64,000 bases of DNA, taken from Galeruca laticollis. Lineage: Eukaryota > Arthropoda > Insecta > Coleoptera > Chrysomelidae. Below are positions 1 through 11,060 of the stretch, one piece after another; within the stretch, counting starts at the first letter, position 1, and every line of letters starts with the position of its first letter. Below the pieces are notes generated by a model, which was not told the origin of the DNA, did no database searches, and worked only from the letters and a program-made list of their open reading frames with translations. The position numbers and the translations under genes are program-made. The DNA lies in contig OY998180.1 in NCBI GenBank assembly GCA_963921935.1, positions 80,125,262-80,189,261 of the forward strand. Reading direction: 5' to 3'.

Positions 1-450
1 AGATCAATAGGGTTTATCTTTGAGACACTCTGAATAATATCCAATCATAAAATTGGTCATTTGTATATACTCCGGATTCTGTATCGGGCTAAAAACTGAA
101 ATTTCTCTAAAAATGACAAAAATGTTGTACTTAAAGTACTAAAGCACATGTTGCACTGGCTCTGGGGAGCTAAAAATCAATAGGGTTTATCTGTAAGATG
201 TCCTCAATAATAGTCAGTCATGAAATTGGTGACTTGTTGCACTCCGGAGGCTGTATCGTTCTAACAAGACATGTAATAAAAAGTGGCCGACGACGACATA
301 CACACAGGATTTTTTCCTAAAAACCCTTTTTTAGTGTTGTTCTTGATGAAAAATGTAAAAATAATTGAAAAGAATTTCCAAAATTCCAACTTTTTTTGGT
401 GTAAACCAATACTTTTCTCGCATATTAGATAGGTTGGGCGGAGAAGTAAT
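1..450 (+). repeat. Dispersed repeat with ~173-bp tandem monomers, copy A (5' truncated by window edge)
   Basis: Two monomers begin near 2 and 174 with a shared start (atcaatagggtttatct), and each carries the block 'aaattggt..acttgt....actccgga..ctgtatcg'. After the last monomer comes a unique tail: 'aagtggccgacgacgacatac', a T-rich stretch, and an end at 'gcggagaagtaa' near 439-450. The same monomers and tail recur at 16719-17496 and 25287-26107, which defines a mobile or satellite-derived family. No protein is encoded. It could be a non-autonomous DNA element with internal satellite, or a dispersed satellite fragment. Confidence 0.8.
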
Positions 451-1438
451 ATCAATATATTTTGTTGAAATAACTCATTTTAACTCATCCTAGAAATATA
501 ATCCATTTCCACATATTTTTATCAATATGAACTTTCCCGATTTAATATTTATCTAAGCCTACTAGCGGATGAGAGAATCACATAAAACTTTTCTGAATAA
601 AAACGACACGATTTCCTCGAAAAGTGTAGCGAACCATGATCAAAAACTATAAATCTTTAAGGCCGTTGCGAAGAGTATGAAGTAGGGTTTTGATTGGTTC
701 ATCATCAAACGCATTTTATACAATATTTTTGATATTACATCGATACCGCCATATCAACATCTAGACAATTTTTGAGACGAAATTTAATTTCAATAAAAAA
801 TACATCTAAAAACAGGAAAGGTTGATGCATCATGAAAGTATGGGATCCAATTTTTTCTACGGTATCTACTCTATCCTTGAGATATCCTGATGAACTTTAC
901 CATTTAAAAATACTCTGTTAATGGCAAAAAGTTCAATTGCAATATGATTTTGATTCGATGAAAAGATAACGTAACTATCAGCGGTTTTGCAGGTTAACGT
1001 CATGACGGCTGAATGTACTATTGTCACAAATATAGAAAAGCAACCTAAGTAAAAGAGAAACTCCATTGATGGTTTTTGTTAGATTATTATCAAGACTGAA
1101 GAATAATTAGATAAACAATGCCTCAATCATCAAAAAGGGGAATTAATTGCGAGAAGATACTAGGCGAACATATAAGTTTGTAACGAATTAATTTTAGACA
1201 CAGTACGGGCTCAATTTATAATCAAATTTATTTGCTCACTATAATATTATAAACTACTTACATCACTTATTTTTACTGATTTTTACTCTACATTCCCTTA
1301 TATTAATTCCGAACCATTCACTATGTAACGATGTTCCGGTGAACACCGCTGATGATACGCCTATGGTTCGAACCAATCCAGTTTTTATCGACAGCTGATG
1401 GATATATAAACCGACCAACAACTTCAATGAGACAATCC
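451..1438. other. Gene-free AT-rich stretch
   Basis: I see no ORF with recognisable similarity, no tandem repeat and no RNA gene here. The short open frames are unremarkable. Confidence 0.5.
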
Positions 1439-1687
1439 GGTCGAGGCATTTACTCGAAAGGACTCCTCCTCCAGTCTGGCGAGGTATTGACTCGTTAGAC
1501 TCTACCTTTCTGTCGGCACGGTATTGACTTGCCGAGCATCCTTCTTTCCATTTGGTAGGGTATTGACGTACCGAACGAAGACCACCCGTGTGAGAGGTAT
1601 TGACTCTCACATATACCTGTACTTCCCGCCTTTAAGGTACTGACTTAGAGGTAGTTCGTTTTCCTCGAGGTATTGACTCTGACGAGC
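1439..1687 (+). other. Tandem array of seven hairpins with conserved 7-nt loop GTATTGA
   Basis: Seven loops sit at 1446-1452 (GCATTTA), 1484-1490, 1521-1527, 1560-1566, 1597-1603 (all GTATTGA), 1637-1643 (GTACTGA) and 1670-1676 (GTATTGA), 33-40 bases apart. Each is bracketed by a different self-complementary stem: TCGAG/CTCGA; AGTCTGGCGAG/CTCGTTAGACT; TCGGCACG/CTTGCCGA (one mismatch); TTTGGTAGG/CGTACCGAA (one mismatch); TGTGAGAG/CTCTCACA; CCTTTAAG/CTTAGAGG; GAG/CTC with a bulged CTC/GAG extension. Loop conservation with stem covariation suggests selection on RNA (or single-stranded DNA) structure. The wobble pairs are G.U on the + strand and would be A.C on the other, so a + strand transcript is favoured. 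The function is unknown. Confidence 0.7.
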
Positions 1688-1979
1688 ATCCGGAGCCCGT
1701 ATCACCGCTTACACCCGTGTACCGAAGTTTCAGCGTTTGCATAGTCCAAACCACTATTCCGTAGGTATATCTCCTCGGTCGACGAGAAATAATTAGATAC
1801 GCAACCTTATACGGACCGATATAATAAATACTTTATTTTAGGCCAGGTATTGATCTTGTTGTACATATGTGAATAGCGTCTGTAAATATTTTTATAAGAA
1901 TAAACTAATTTTATTTTGGGATCCTGTCTCTGACTGTACAAGCCTACCCGGCAATCCGTAACCACCCCCTTACAGAGAG
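1688..1979. other. Intervening sequence between hairpin array and ORF1-like fragment
   Basis: No coding signal. One further loop-like match (ggtattgat at 1846-1854) has no obvious flanking stem. Confidence 0.4.
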
Positions 1980-3092
1980 TCACAACTTTATGTTTATGCC
2001 CCTGTGACAGTATCTTAATAAAAACTGAAATTTGGTGCTATATGAGAGGGCGCGGTGGTAGACTAGTTCGGAATCCGTAAGGATTCGGAACATGGAAGTG
2101 GCCTTGCTTAGACGTCGGGAGATAATGCGCCAGGATCTGGTGAAAGTGAAGTTTACTTTGTTGCGGAGGATATCCCCGAATGCTCTGTCGGTTAGGGATG
2201 TGTCTACATTTCTGCAGACAAGAGAGAAGGTGGGCTTGCGGGTTCTCCATTGTGAGCGGGCACGGGTAGTTGAACTTAGGGGGACGATGGTGACCCGAGT
2301 GTCACCGATGGCGTTTCGAAGTCTGTTGGCAAGGGATTCGTGTGGGTATTTTCAGGAGTGCTGTGCGGTTCGGTTTTGCCTTCAGGAAGGAGATTTTTCT
2401 CTTAACAGCTCGTTTGTGTTGAGCAGGTTAAATAACTCCCTCTGAGAGGTGTATTTGGGAGGTAGGTTCCGGATATTCAGAGTTTGTAGTGAGGGTGTCA
2501 GTTGGGAAGGTAGGGTTTGTTGAGCTGTTGGTGGTTGTTGAGTGGGGCGGGGTTGTTGTGTTGGTTGTTGTTGTTGAGTTGGTTGTAGTTGTTGTTGGGT
2601 GGTTGGTGGAGGCGGGGTGGGGATTATTCGGGTTCTCTTGGGTATGGCACCCAAGAGAGTGTAGTCCTCCTCTGGAGCACGGCGGATGGTTATGGGAGTC
2701 GCGTTCATAGGGACATGTGAACTGGGACTAGAGGCGTGGGATTTGGTGGAGTGTATTAATGGTGAGGAGCTGCGGGAGGAGTGTTGTTTTAAAGCGTTGT
2801 ACTTAGCCAAAACACTTTTGTGCTCGGCTCTTAGATAGATGACTTCGCGCTTTAAGTCGAATGCGGTTGAATGGTTGGAGTTTAGGCGCGAGCCCATTGG
2901 TGCAAACTCATCGTGAGTTAAGATAGTGGGTACAGGTTGGCCAGTTTGGCTAGGGGTGTTGTATGGGGAGCGTTGTTTGGAAGACATTTCAAGTTGGTTG
3001 TGGGGCGGAAGGAGACGAAACAGAACGTTGTTTCGTTTTATGGGGTTTGTTAGTATGGGGGGTAGCGGACAAAAGCCGGACAGCGGACTCAC
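1980..3092 (-). pseudogene. Non-LTR retrotransposon ORF1-like (gag-like) RNA-binding protein, broken
   Basis: Reading leftward from 3092 there are about 236 codons. A possible coiled-coil (hydrophobic spacing around FDLKREVIYLRAEHKSVLAKY) is followed by a Ser-rich stretch and a long Pro/Gln/Thr-rich linker, then a stop at 2382. The similarity continues in another frame over about 2340-1980, so there is at least one frameshift. That part contains FSLVCRNV..., which resembles the RRM-like domain of ORF1 proteins from SART/jockey/L1-type elements. In that family CCHC zinc knuckles normally follow; here the frame ends at 1980 without any Cys-rich motif, and no reverse transcriptase lies downstream. 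I infer a 3'-truncated or rearranged element. The ORF1 assignment rests on recalled family patterns and is moderate. Confidence 0.5.
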
Positions 3093-4444
3093 TACCGGAG
3101 GGAGTTTCCTCCCAGGTTAAAGGTTTCCTGACCCTTTTGTAGGTTAATATTTTATATTCACCTGAAAAAGTCCTTCCGTCTTCAGCTAGATGGCGGTTGA
3201 TTTCTTGTTAGCAGCTTCTTGAAAACGTTGTTAATGAAAAAATACTAATTTCATAAATAATTTGATCTAGGAAGAGCAGTTTTTCATAAATAAAAAGTCC
3301 TATGAAGGACAGATCGATACTAAACTCTTAAATATATTCGGCGAATACGTTGATCCGGTTTGAATCAGGGACCGAATTTCCAGGGATGCTTCTGATTGCT
3401 AGTCGACGTCTTCGTTCGAAGTCTCGGAGTAAAATGATAGTATGTTAAACACACTTCTCAACTAAATATTTGCTTTGCGAAAAAACAACAGCCAATAGGA
3501 AACGCAATTTGACCACGCGATCTTGACGTGTGTATGCTCTGTCTGTAACGGAGATCTTTATTATTTATTCGCAGTATTGCAATAACTTCCAATAGTGTCG
3601 TGCTACGATTATTATTTTAGTAACTTCATAGTGATTCAAAAATATTTATAACAAAAAGTAAGCATGGAAGTTAATGCAACCACTCTGACGGACAAAGCTT
3701 TCCTATGTGTATCATTGATAATGACGGATATTAGAGTTTTTCGAGAGAAGTTTTATGAAAAAAAGGAAAAGTTGTTCCAAGATAATTCTATCATGCATTT
3801 AATCTGTTAATCCAGTTAACTGGAAGAGGCAAAAAAAAACAATGCGAATAAGGGAAGGAACATTCTGTAAAATGCATCGTTCTAGATTCCGATAAAAATT
3901 AGTGCCAGTATGCAAACAAGTTTTTATTGGTATTTTAGGAACCAGCAGAAGGCGAATAATTTTTATTCCACTTCTCTCCCACCTACATAGAATAGGGGAG
4001 GGGGCAGCAAAACATCACAATATGAAGACAAAAAACAATATGTGATGAAATTTTTTAATATTTTGCAGGCTGCTGTGTCACACTATTACAGATCGATAAT
4101 AGCGAACGTTTTTATTCGCCTTCAAGTCTGAATATAGCCAAGTTGTGGAAAATTTATTTCAATATTCTTGGAGTTATTCGCGTGAAACTTAACTATTTTA
4201 GGAACATCTGTAATACCTGCTACAACCTAGAATTTGGCACAACGCGTCCAGATGTATGCTCAACTTGCCTATACTTATCTGAGAAAAGTTAATCATGTTC
4301 AAACATAGAAACTGAAAATACAATACTTACAGAGAAGCGAGTACACAAATGACGTGCCGAAGCATATTTTGAATTGCTACGTGGAAAAAGGGAAGGGCTG
4401 ATTACATTATCATTTGATTGTGAGAAAAACCAACTTCTATCCAA
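3093..4444. other. Gene-free AT-rich stretch
   Basis: Nothing recognisable on either strand. Confidence 0.5.
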
Positions 4445-5262
4445 AGGACCCCGCCCTCTTCTAATGGCAAAGTGGCGTTCCGTCAAATGTAATAACTTTT
4501 GAATATAATGTTGTAGTCGAATTGTTGACCAAAAGTGTCCATGGGACCAATTCAATCCTATGACTAGTTTTTAAAATACAGGGTGTTCAGCCGAGAAATC
4601 CATATTTTTTGAAACTACGTAACTTGATTAAAAAAAAAAGCATTTTCAGTTCATTGTAGCATTATTATGTCCTAGTCTAACACAAACGTACACATAAATA
4701 GTTCAACATGTAAACATATACAGGGTGGTTCTCAGTTACATCAGGGAGAGTTTTTGAAATTCTGGGAGAATGTGATATGGAATGAAAACATGGTCAAAAA
4801 TAAAAACTTACATAGTGTTTACTGTCCTGACATTATATAAACCCATTTTACATTATATGTCTACAGGGTGATTGTTAATTCGTCCACAGAAACGCGTTTC
4901 TCAAAAAATAAAACATTACGCTCTGTATATTAGGGAATTTGTTATTAATAATGATTATGCATTTAATAACTAGAGAACAATATTTTTCTGGAATACAGGG
5001 TAATAGAGACATCTAATTCGTTTTTGATGCAGCAATAATTAAAGAAATATTCCCTTTTCAGAATCACCCTATATTTTTCAATTCGATCCGTCAAAATGTA
5101 CGATCTATTTATTTTTGTAATAAGCTTTAGGCAATTGATAACTTCATATAATTTCATAATTTTAGTATGATGCGTTTTTGAGATTCCAATATATGTGTAT
5201 AGTGAACCAAATTAAATATCAGACATATCCATTCATGTATAATAATTTCCATTTGAGACTAC
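4445..5262 (+). repeat. Left inverted-repeat arm
   Basis: This arm pairs with 8280-9135 in inverted orientation. Inside it the motif TACAGGG recurs near 4578, 4719, 4862 and 4994, that is every 132-143 bp, giving a subterminal repeat pattern that could be transposase-binding sites. Confidence 0.8.
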
Positions 5263-5433
5263 AAAAATCGTAGTTAACTATCGGCCATTAAGCTAGTATC
5301 TATCGGTTGAATAGGAAAAAACAGAAATGCAAGTGAATAAAAATATTTATTCAATACTTTTAATGTTTACAGTAGTTTGTTATGAATTTAGAATCTTCTA
5401 AAAGCATTATTTTAGTAAATGGTAAATATTTTT

Positions 5434-7466
5434 TTATGAAATATCTGAACCCATTTCAATATTCTCAAGTAGAATTCTGTCATGTGCATCATCAATATAA
5501 TTTAATAGTTTGATTGATGGAAACTTAACATGTTCTTGATTCCTGGCAAAACCAAGGAACCATATAACACTTGCTACACTAGTTCCTAGGGTTCCATTTC
5601 CTGACCTGCAAGTACAGAAATATCCCAAGATTAATTGCTCTTCATCGTCATCATTAGGACCTCCATAAACTACCCACAGCATATATGTTCAGTATTATTT
5701 CCAAATCTAGAATATAGCCGGAATCTTAAAAAATTCGGTTCTTCCACGTGTTCATCGATCTGTAAAATATAATCTTCCCCTCTTTGTAATTTATCCTGGA
5801 TATAAGAACTGGCAAGATGAACATGATATGGACCTGGTAAATTTTTTAAATACTCTTGTGATAAATGTGGAAATATTGGTACATGTCTGTGATCTAATCA
5901 AGTCCATTGACCATGTCGTCCTCCAAGATTTTCTTGTTCTACTCGCGCCTGAACAATATTTACATCTTTCGAATGAGTTAACATTTAATTTGCTCACAAC
6001 ACTGTTCCAGGTATTGCTATTAAAGGATGGAAGTAATGCGCCAGCAATATAATAAAACTCCGGCAGTTTTGCTGCGAGAGTTGTGCTAATTCGTCCAGAA
6101 AAACAATTAAAAATGGATTGTAAATGTCCATTTCTGGCCTCTACTATCCAGCGCGTACTTGTTATTGAATGAGCCGTATTCGCTTCGAACGCTGTTAACT
6201 GTGGTAGATCTAACAACGGAATAGAGTCTCTGTAATCCCTATCTAATATCACCACGTCACCTTCAGAAAACCAAGTTCGTATTCCGTTGAAGTCGTTTGC
6301 GAATTCATAATCCAAAATAGATGCATCAGTGTTCTTTGAATCAGAGAAATATGGTCCATTAATAGCTAAAATATATCCGTCAGCAGCACATATAATTTCA
6401 GGTTTCAGTAAATGTTTATTTTTGTGTCGCAGTGTCGGGACATTGCTGCTTTTTTCTATTTCATAATAGGTGCAATCTATATATGCTATAGCTTTTGGAA
6501 TCTCAGGAGTAGGATTGTACAATTGATTAATATATGGAGATACTTGGTTGTTGTAATTGAATCGACCCCAATGTGGTTTGGTACAAATCTATGTTGCAAG
6601 GAAGTTCTTACAATAGAAATTATTCTGCTAGTTGTTTAACTGGAACCGTAGTTGGAAAGTATTTGCAAAAAATCATCTGAAACACCATGTCTTAGTTTAA
6701 TTAGGAAGGTCAATACATCTTTTTTATTAATATTTCTCATATTTCCACCATGCTCAATCGAGTCTCAAAATTCATACAATTCCAAAAAATTATTTCTGGG
6801 AAGCGAGGTTAGAGATTTGAATTCCTCGTCACTAAAACTGTTTATATCCTCCCAGTTTCTGACTTGGCGATTTCCATGGGCCATATCTCGTAATCCTTGA
6901 AGAAACATATTTGTCATTGTGTAAAGTGTATTTATAAAATTCAAACCCTCTTGCAATTGGGGCAATAAAAAACCACGATCATCCAAATGATGGCTACAAA
7001 TTCTTAAAAAATCGGGTACGTATATGTAACACGCAACAAAAATGTAAATTCTATACTTTAAAGTTACTCGTTGAAGGTATTTTACTCCTGATTCACATAT
7101 TATGCAGGAGCGGCTTGTAGCAGGTGATAAAACATTTAACCGTAGGTAATTATTATTATTTTCTATATTTCTCAGTCCATTTGCTATAGAAATATTACAA
7201 TTAGTACATATCTGTGTGTTGTCAAATTTATCGACGACAGGAAATCCAGCTGCTTGCCTTCTGTTACCGGCAATTTGAAGAAAATCTAAGTTATCATCGC
7301 GAATTAAACGAACAGTTTGTCTTGGAAAATAAAAGTGGTCACAAACGTTACACTGCATTCTATTTGCAAAAGCCATATTATAATATCTCAACATAACAAT
7401 CAATGTTAAATTGACAATGACAATGAGGATTACATTTCTAACGCACTTCATTTGTTTCCACAGCAC
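5434..7466 (-). pseudogene. DDE_Tnp_4-type transposase with N-terminal Cys motifs and C-terminal SWIM-like finger, broken
   Basis: Read leftward from 7466, the N-terminal part carries paired Cys motifs (CNVCDHF, CTNCNIS, CIICE). A helical region follows (LRHGVSDDFLQIL, HRFVPNHIG), which runs through an in-frame stop near 6765 and a frame change. The catalytic core at 6522-5965 shows YIDCTYYEIEKSS (first Asp), VVILDRDYRD (second Asp) and RWIVEARNGHLQSIF (Glu). The spacer between DRDYRD and the EAN motif is shorter than I recall for this family, which suggests an internal deletion. A frameshift near 5965 precedes the C-terminal part (SYIQDKLQRGEDYI, then a stop near 5791). The last block has YFCTCRSG...ASVIWFLGF, a SWIM-like zinc finger whose CxC half is kept but whose CxH half is missing. 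The family is common as uncharacterised proteins in insects. The family name is inferred. Confidence 0.75.
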
Positions 7467-7494
7467 ACTTGTTTAGAATAGTACAAAATTAAGA

Positions 7495-7850
7495 GATTTT
7501 GGTATGGAATGAAAAATGGTCAAAAATGAAGCTACATAGTGTTTACTGTTTTGACATATAAACCCATTTCACATTATATGTATACAGGGTGATTGCTAAT
7601 TCATCTACAGAAAGGCGTTTATTAAAAAAAATTACACCTTGTACATTAAGAAGAAATAAATGAATACCTAGATAACAATACTTTTTATGAAATACAGCCT
7701 ATATTTTTCAATTCGATCCGTCAAAATGTACGATCTATTTATTTTTGTCATTAGCTGTAAGCAATTAATACCTTCGATAATTTCATAATTTTGTATGATT
7801 CGTTTATGATATTCCAATATACAGGGTGATTCATAACTATTGGGACATAG
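7495..7850 (+). repeat. Internal partial copy of the inverted-repeat arm
   Basis: The sequence matches roughly 4765-5190 of the left arm in direct orientation (for example the block 'ttcaattcgatccgtcaa' then 'tgtacgatctattta'). It lies just upstream of the transposase start on the minus strand and carries two more acagggtga motifs. It may be a promoter-proximal subterminal repeat or a nested deletion derivative. Confidence 0.7.
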
Positions 7851-8279
7851 GATAAGTGTAGATTGTTTGGACCAAAATATGGCGATAGGACCAAATAACC
7901 TCAATAAAATATTGCTGTGGAAAAAGATAAAGGGCGGTAGAATTGAATTTTTTTTTCGTTTTTTGCTAATAATTTCACTGTATATTTATCGATTGTTATC
8001 AAAATCGGCACAAAGGCATAATTTTATACTGGCAATATTATTTTATGTATTATTTGATATTTTGTTACAGGGGAAGCCTCGTCTAGGATTTCTGATGATG
8101 AAATTGACTGGTAACTTCTTTCATGAAACTTTTTAGTGATTTTTATTAGAAAATATGACATAAACATCATTTCTACGTAATATTGGTACTCTTGTTCAAA
8201 CACGATATTCTCATTCGGTTTCAAGAAAAACGCAATTAAACAGTTCAGAGTATCGGAAAGGGATTTCAAATATTATAAC

Positions 8280-9135
8280 TCACAAATGGTTATTATACTC
8301 GTACATGAATGGATATGTCTGTTATTTAATATGGTTCACTATATACATATATTGGAATCTCAAAAACGCATCATACTAAAATTATCAAATTATATAAAGT
8401 TATCAATTGTTTAAAGCTTATTACAAAAATAAATAGATCGTATGTTTTGACGGATCGAATTAAAAAATATAGGGTGGTTCTGAAAAGGGAATATTTCTTT
8501 AACTATTGCTGCATCTTCTTTAATTATTGCTGCATCAAAAACGAGTAAGATGTGTCTATCATCCTGTATTCCATAAAAACTATTGTTCTCTAGTTATTAG
8601 ATGCATAAATAATATTAATTACAAGTTCCCTAATATACAGAGTGCAACTTTTTATTTTTTAAGAAACGCCTTTCTGTGGATGAATTAACAATCACCCTGT
8701 AGATATATAATGTAAAACGGGTTTATATAATGTCAGGACAGTAAACATTATGTAAGTTTTTATTTTTGACATCTTTTCATTCCAAATCACATTCTCCCAG
8801 AATTTCAAAAACTCTCCCTGATGTAAGTGAGAACCACCCTGTATATGTTTACATTTTGAACTATTTATGTGTACGTTTGGGTTAGACTAGGACATATTAA
8901 TGCTACAATGAACTAAAAATGCTTATTAATTTCTTTTTAATCAAGTTACGTAGTTTCAAAAAATATGGATTTCTCGACTTTAACACCCTGTATTTAAAAA
9001 ACTAGTCATAGGATTGAATTGGTCCCATGGACACTTTAGGTCAACAAGTCGAGTACAACATCATATTCAAAATTTATTACATTGGACGGAACGCCACTTT
9101 GCCATTAGAAAAGGGCAGGGTCCCTTCCTGATCTT
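8280..9135 (-). repeat. Right inverted-repeat arm
   Basis: Reverse complement of 4445-5262 with scattered substitutions and a small duplication around 8516-8540 ('taattattgctgcatc' repeated). It ends at 'gggcagggtccc'. Confidence 0.8.
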
Positions 9136-9912
9136 CCAGATCAAGAGGTATACTAATCGCACAAAATTTATTTGTTCAGATTCACTGTTGTACAGAAACA
9201 CTCGCATGAGAAACTCAATCCTTAATCAGTTACGAGCTTTTGCTGGACAGAAAAAGAATATAAGCAACTGGATATTCAGATATTCGTGTTATAAGATGAA
9301 TGTGTGGCGGCTGCGGAGGCCAAAATAAAAATACAACTCAAGTAGGAATGTGGTGTAATTGGTTACTAAAACACAAAAACCAAAATGCTAGTAATGTAGG
9401 TCGCATAGAAATTATTTATCCAGTTCGGTGACACTTATTCATACCACCAGATCGAATATTCGGAATGATGGAAGTAATAAAACTGGAAATAATAAATAAA
9501 CCTGAAGAATATATATTTTGAGATTTTTTCAAAATTTGCTAAAGTTTGAAAGCTTGGGAGAGAAGTTCAGGATTTGGACTAAAAGGAAAGTTGTAATTAA
9601 ACTTGTCATTTTTCTTTTGCTGACTCTAAAAGGATAATAATGACTAAATACTCTAGGCAAAAGATTCAGGTGCTACGAAAAGCTACGTATAAAAGTGATC
9701 TTGGATCTGACCAATCAATATGCAAAAGATGCAAAAAAATATTTTCGCTACTATTATTTCACAACAAAATGTGATGAATGAGAATAAAGTCATTAACTGC
9801 CTTGCTTAAAGCTCAATATGGTGAAGAGTGGAGAACCAACGAAGATCTGCAATTTTACAAGTTCGTTCAGGATGAAGGAGAAAAGGAATGTGCAGAAAAT
9901 AAAAAAAGAAGA
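9136..9912. other. Gene-free stretch before the LTR element
   Basis: No supported gene. One open frame runs on from the right transposon arm at 9014-9328, but I recognise nothing in it. Confidence 0.4.
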
Positions 9913-10133
9913 TGTTAGACTAATTTGATATGCAGTGTACTCTATGGTCTCAGTTAGTTTATCTTGAACCATAGATTAATATAATCATATATCGGTGGGT
10001 TGCACTTACTGTAATTGTCACATGTCAAGTAGTTTACGGAGGGAATAACGGCGGTCGATGTGTGGCCCCACGGAGAAAATAAAGTATTAAAATATTAAGT
10101 TGTTTAAGTGCTCCACCAACCTAAGCCCTAACA
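9913..10133 (+). repeat. 5' LTR of gypsy element 1
   Basis: TGTTAGAC...CCCTAACA, 221 bp, matching 14617-14837. Confidence 0.9.
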
Positions 10134-11060
10134 GCAGTTCTCCGAGACGTAGTGTTTCGCCCCGCGGAACGAGAACTGAGGTGTCAGTAGAAGACATTGT
10201 CAATATAGCGGTTAATGCCCTGCAAGTTAAGGAGAGGCAGGTGAATGTGTCCGAGGTAAGCACACTTATACCAGAGTATTCGGGGGCAGAAGATTTCACA
10301 GCATGATTCACCACCGTAGACACAGTTAAGTTAACGTATAAAGTATCGGATGAGATGATTAAATTAGTTACGATTGGGAAGTTGAGTGGACAAGCTAAAA
10401 AATGGTTTCACTCGTCACCGATACATGCAGGTTTGACATATGTTATGATTAAGGAAGAGATGACCAAGATGTTTAAGTGTGAGGAGGACAAGATATCACT
10501 AATGCGTATATTTGAAGCAAGGAGGTGGAAACATAGTGAGAAATACAGTGAGTACTATTTTGACAAGGTATTAATTGGTAAACAAATACAATTGTCTGAA
10601 TCAGACTTAATCCATTATGTTATTGAAGGCTTTGATGATGTATAGTTGCAAGTTCAGGCAAAAATCAAAGAATTTAGCAGTTTGTCTCACCTTTTGGAAG
10701 TTATAAATACAATCATAGTATTAGAGAGGCGAGGAAGATACTCTGCCTCTGCAATACCAAAGAAAACCTTTCAAACAAGTGGACAATCAAAACCATCAAC
10801 ATCTGGAGCTACCAGAAGGTGTTACAATTGTTATTCTGAAAACCACTTAGCAATTGAGTGCCCTAAGCCAAAACGAGAGAGGGGATCTTGTTTTGAATGC
10901 CTCCGGACAGACCATCAGGTTAAAGACTGCCCTAAGCGTAGAGAGGTGCCAAAACGGGGTAGGTCAATCACAGCACCAGCAGATTCCACAGTTACTCCAG
11001 TGTGTACAGAGGTAGGAACAGAATTAGTTCCAGCTTATACAGTTTCATGTAGCTTCGGAA
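10134..11060 (+). pseudogene. Gag of gypsy element 1, broken
   Basis: A retrotransposon capsid-type region (EYSGAEDF, KLSGQAKKWFHS, MTKMFK, ARRWKHSEKYSEYYFDK) is interrupted by in-frame stops at 10304-10306 and 10643-10645. It is followed by two canonical CX2CX4HX4C zinc knuckles, CYNCYSENHLAIEC and CFECLRTDHQVKDC (about 10828-10935), which would bind the RNA genome during particle assembly. A true start codon is not obvious; the frame is open back to the LTR end. The product would package element RNA in cytoplasmic particles. Confidence 0.8.

Larger units (their letters stand above)
4445..9135 (-). mobile_element. DNA transposon with ~830-bp inverted repeats and DDE_Tnp_4/SWIM-type transposase
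   Basis: The sequence from 4445 to about 5262 reappears inverted at about 8280-9135. The outermost shared bases read GGACCC.GCCCT followed by TCTAATGGCAAAGTGGCGTT. Between the arms lies a broken minus-strand transposase gene (5434-7466) and a third partial copy of the arm (7495-7850). I could not identify a target-site duplication, so the exact ends are uncertain by a few bases. The transposase decay suggests an inactive copy. Confidence 0.75.

Noticed and set aside
1263..1610. 115-codon minus-strand open frame
   Set aside because: It overlaps the hairpin array, whose pairing constraint explains its composition. No family similarity.
1439..1687. Reading the repeated motif as a CRISPR array
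   Set aside because: The conserved part is only 7-9 bases, the stems vary, and the setting is eukaryotic.
2092..2445. 117-codon plus-strand open frame
   Set aside because: It is the shadow of the minus-strand ORF1-like gene, whose composition and RRM-like pattern are more convincing.
9014..9328. Open frame shared (inverted) with 4289-4555
   Set aside because: The similarity is due to the transposon's inverted-repeat arms and diverges once the arm ends; not a gene.
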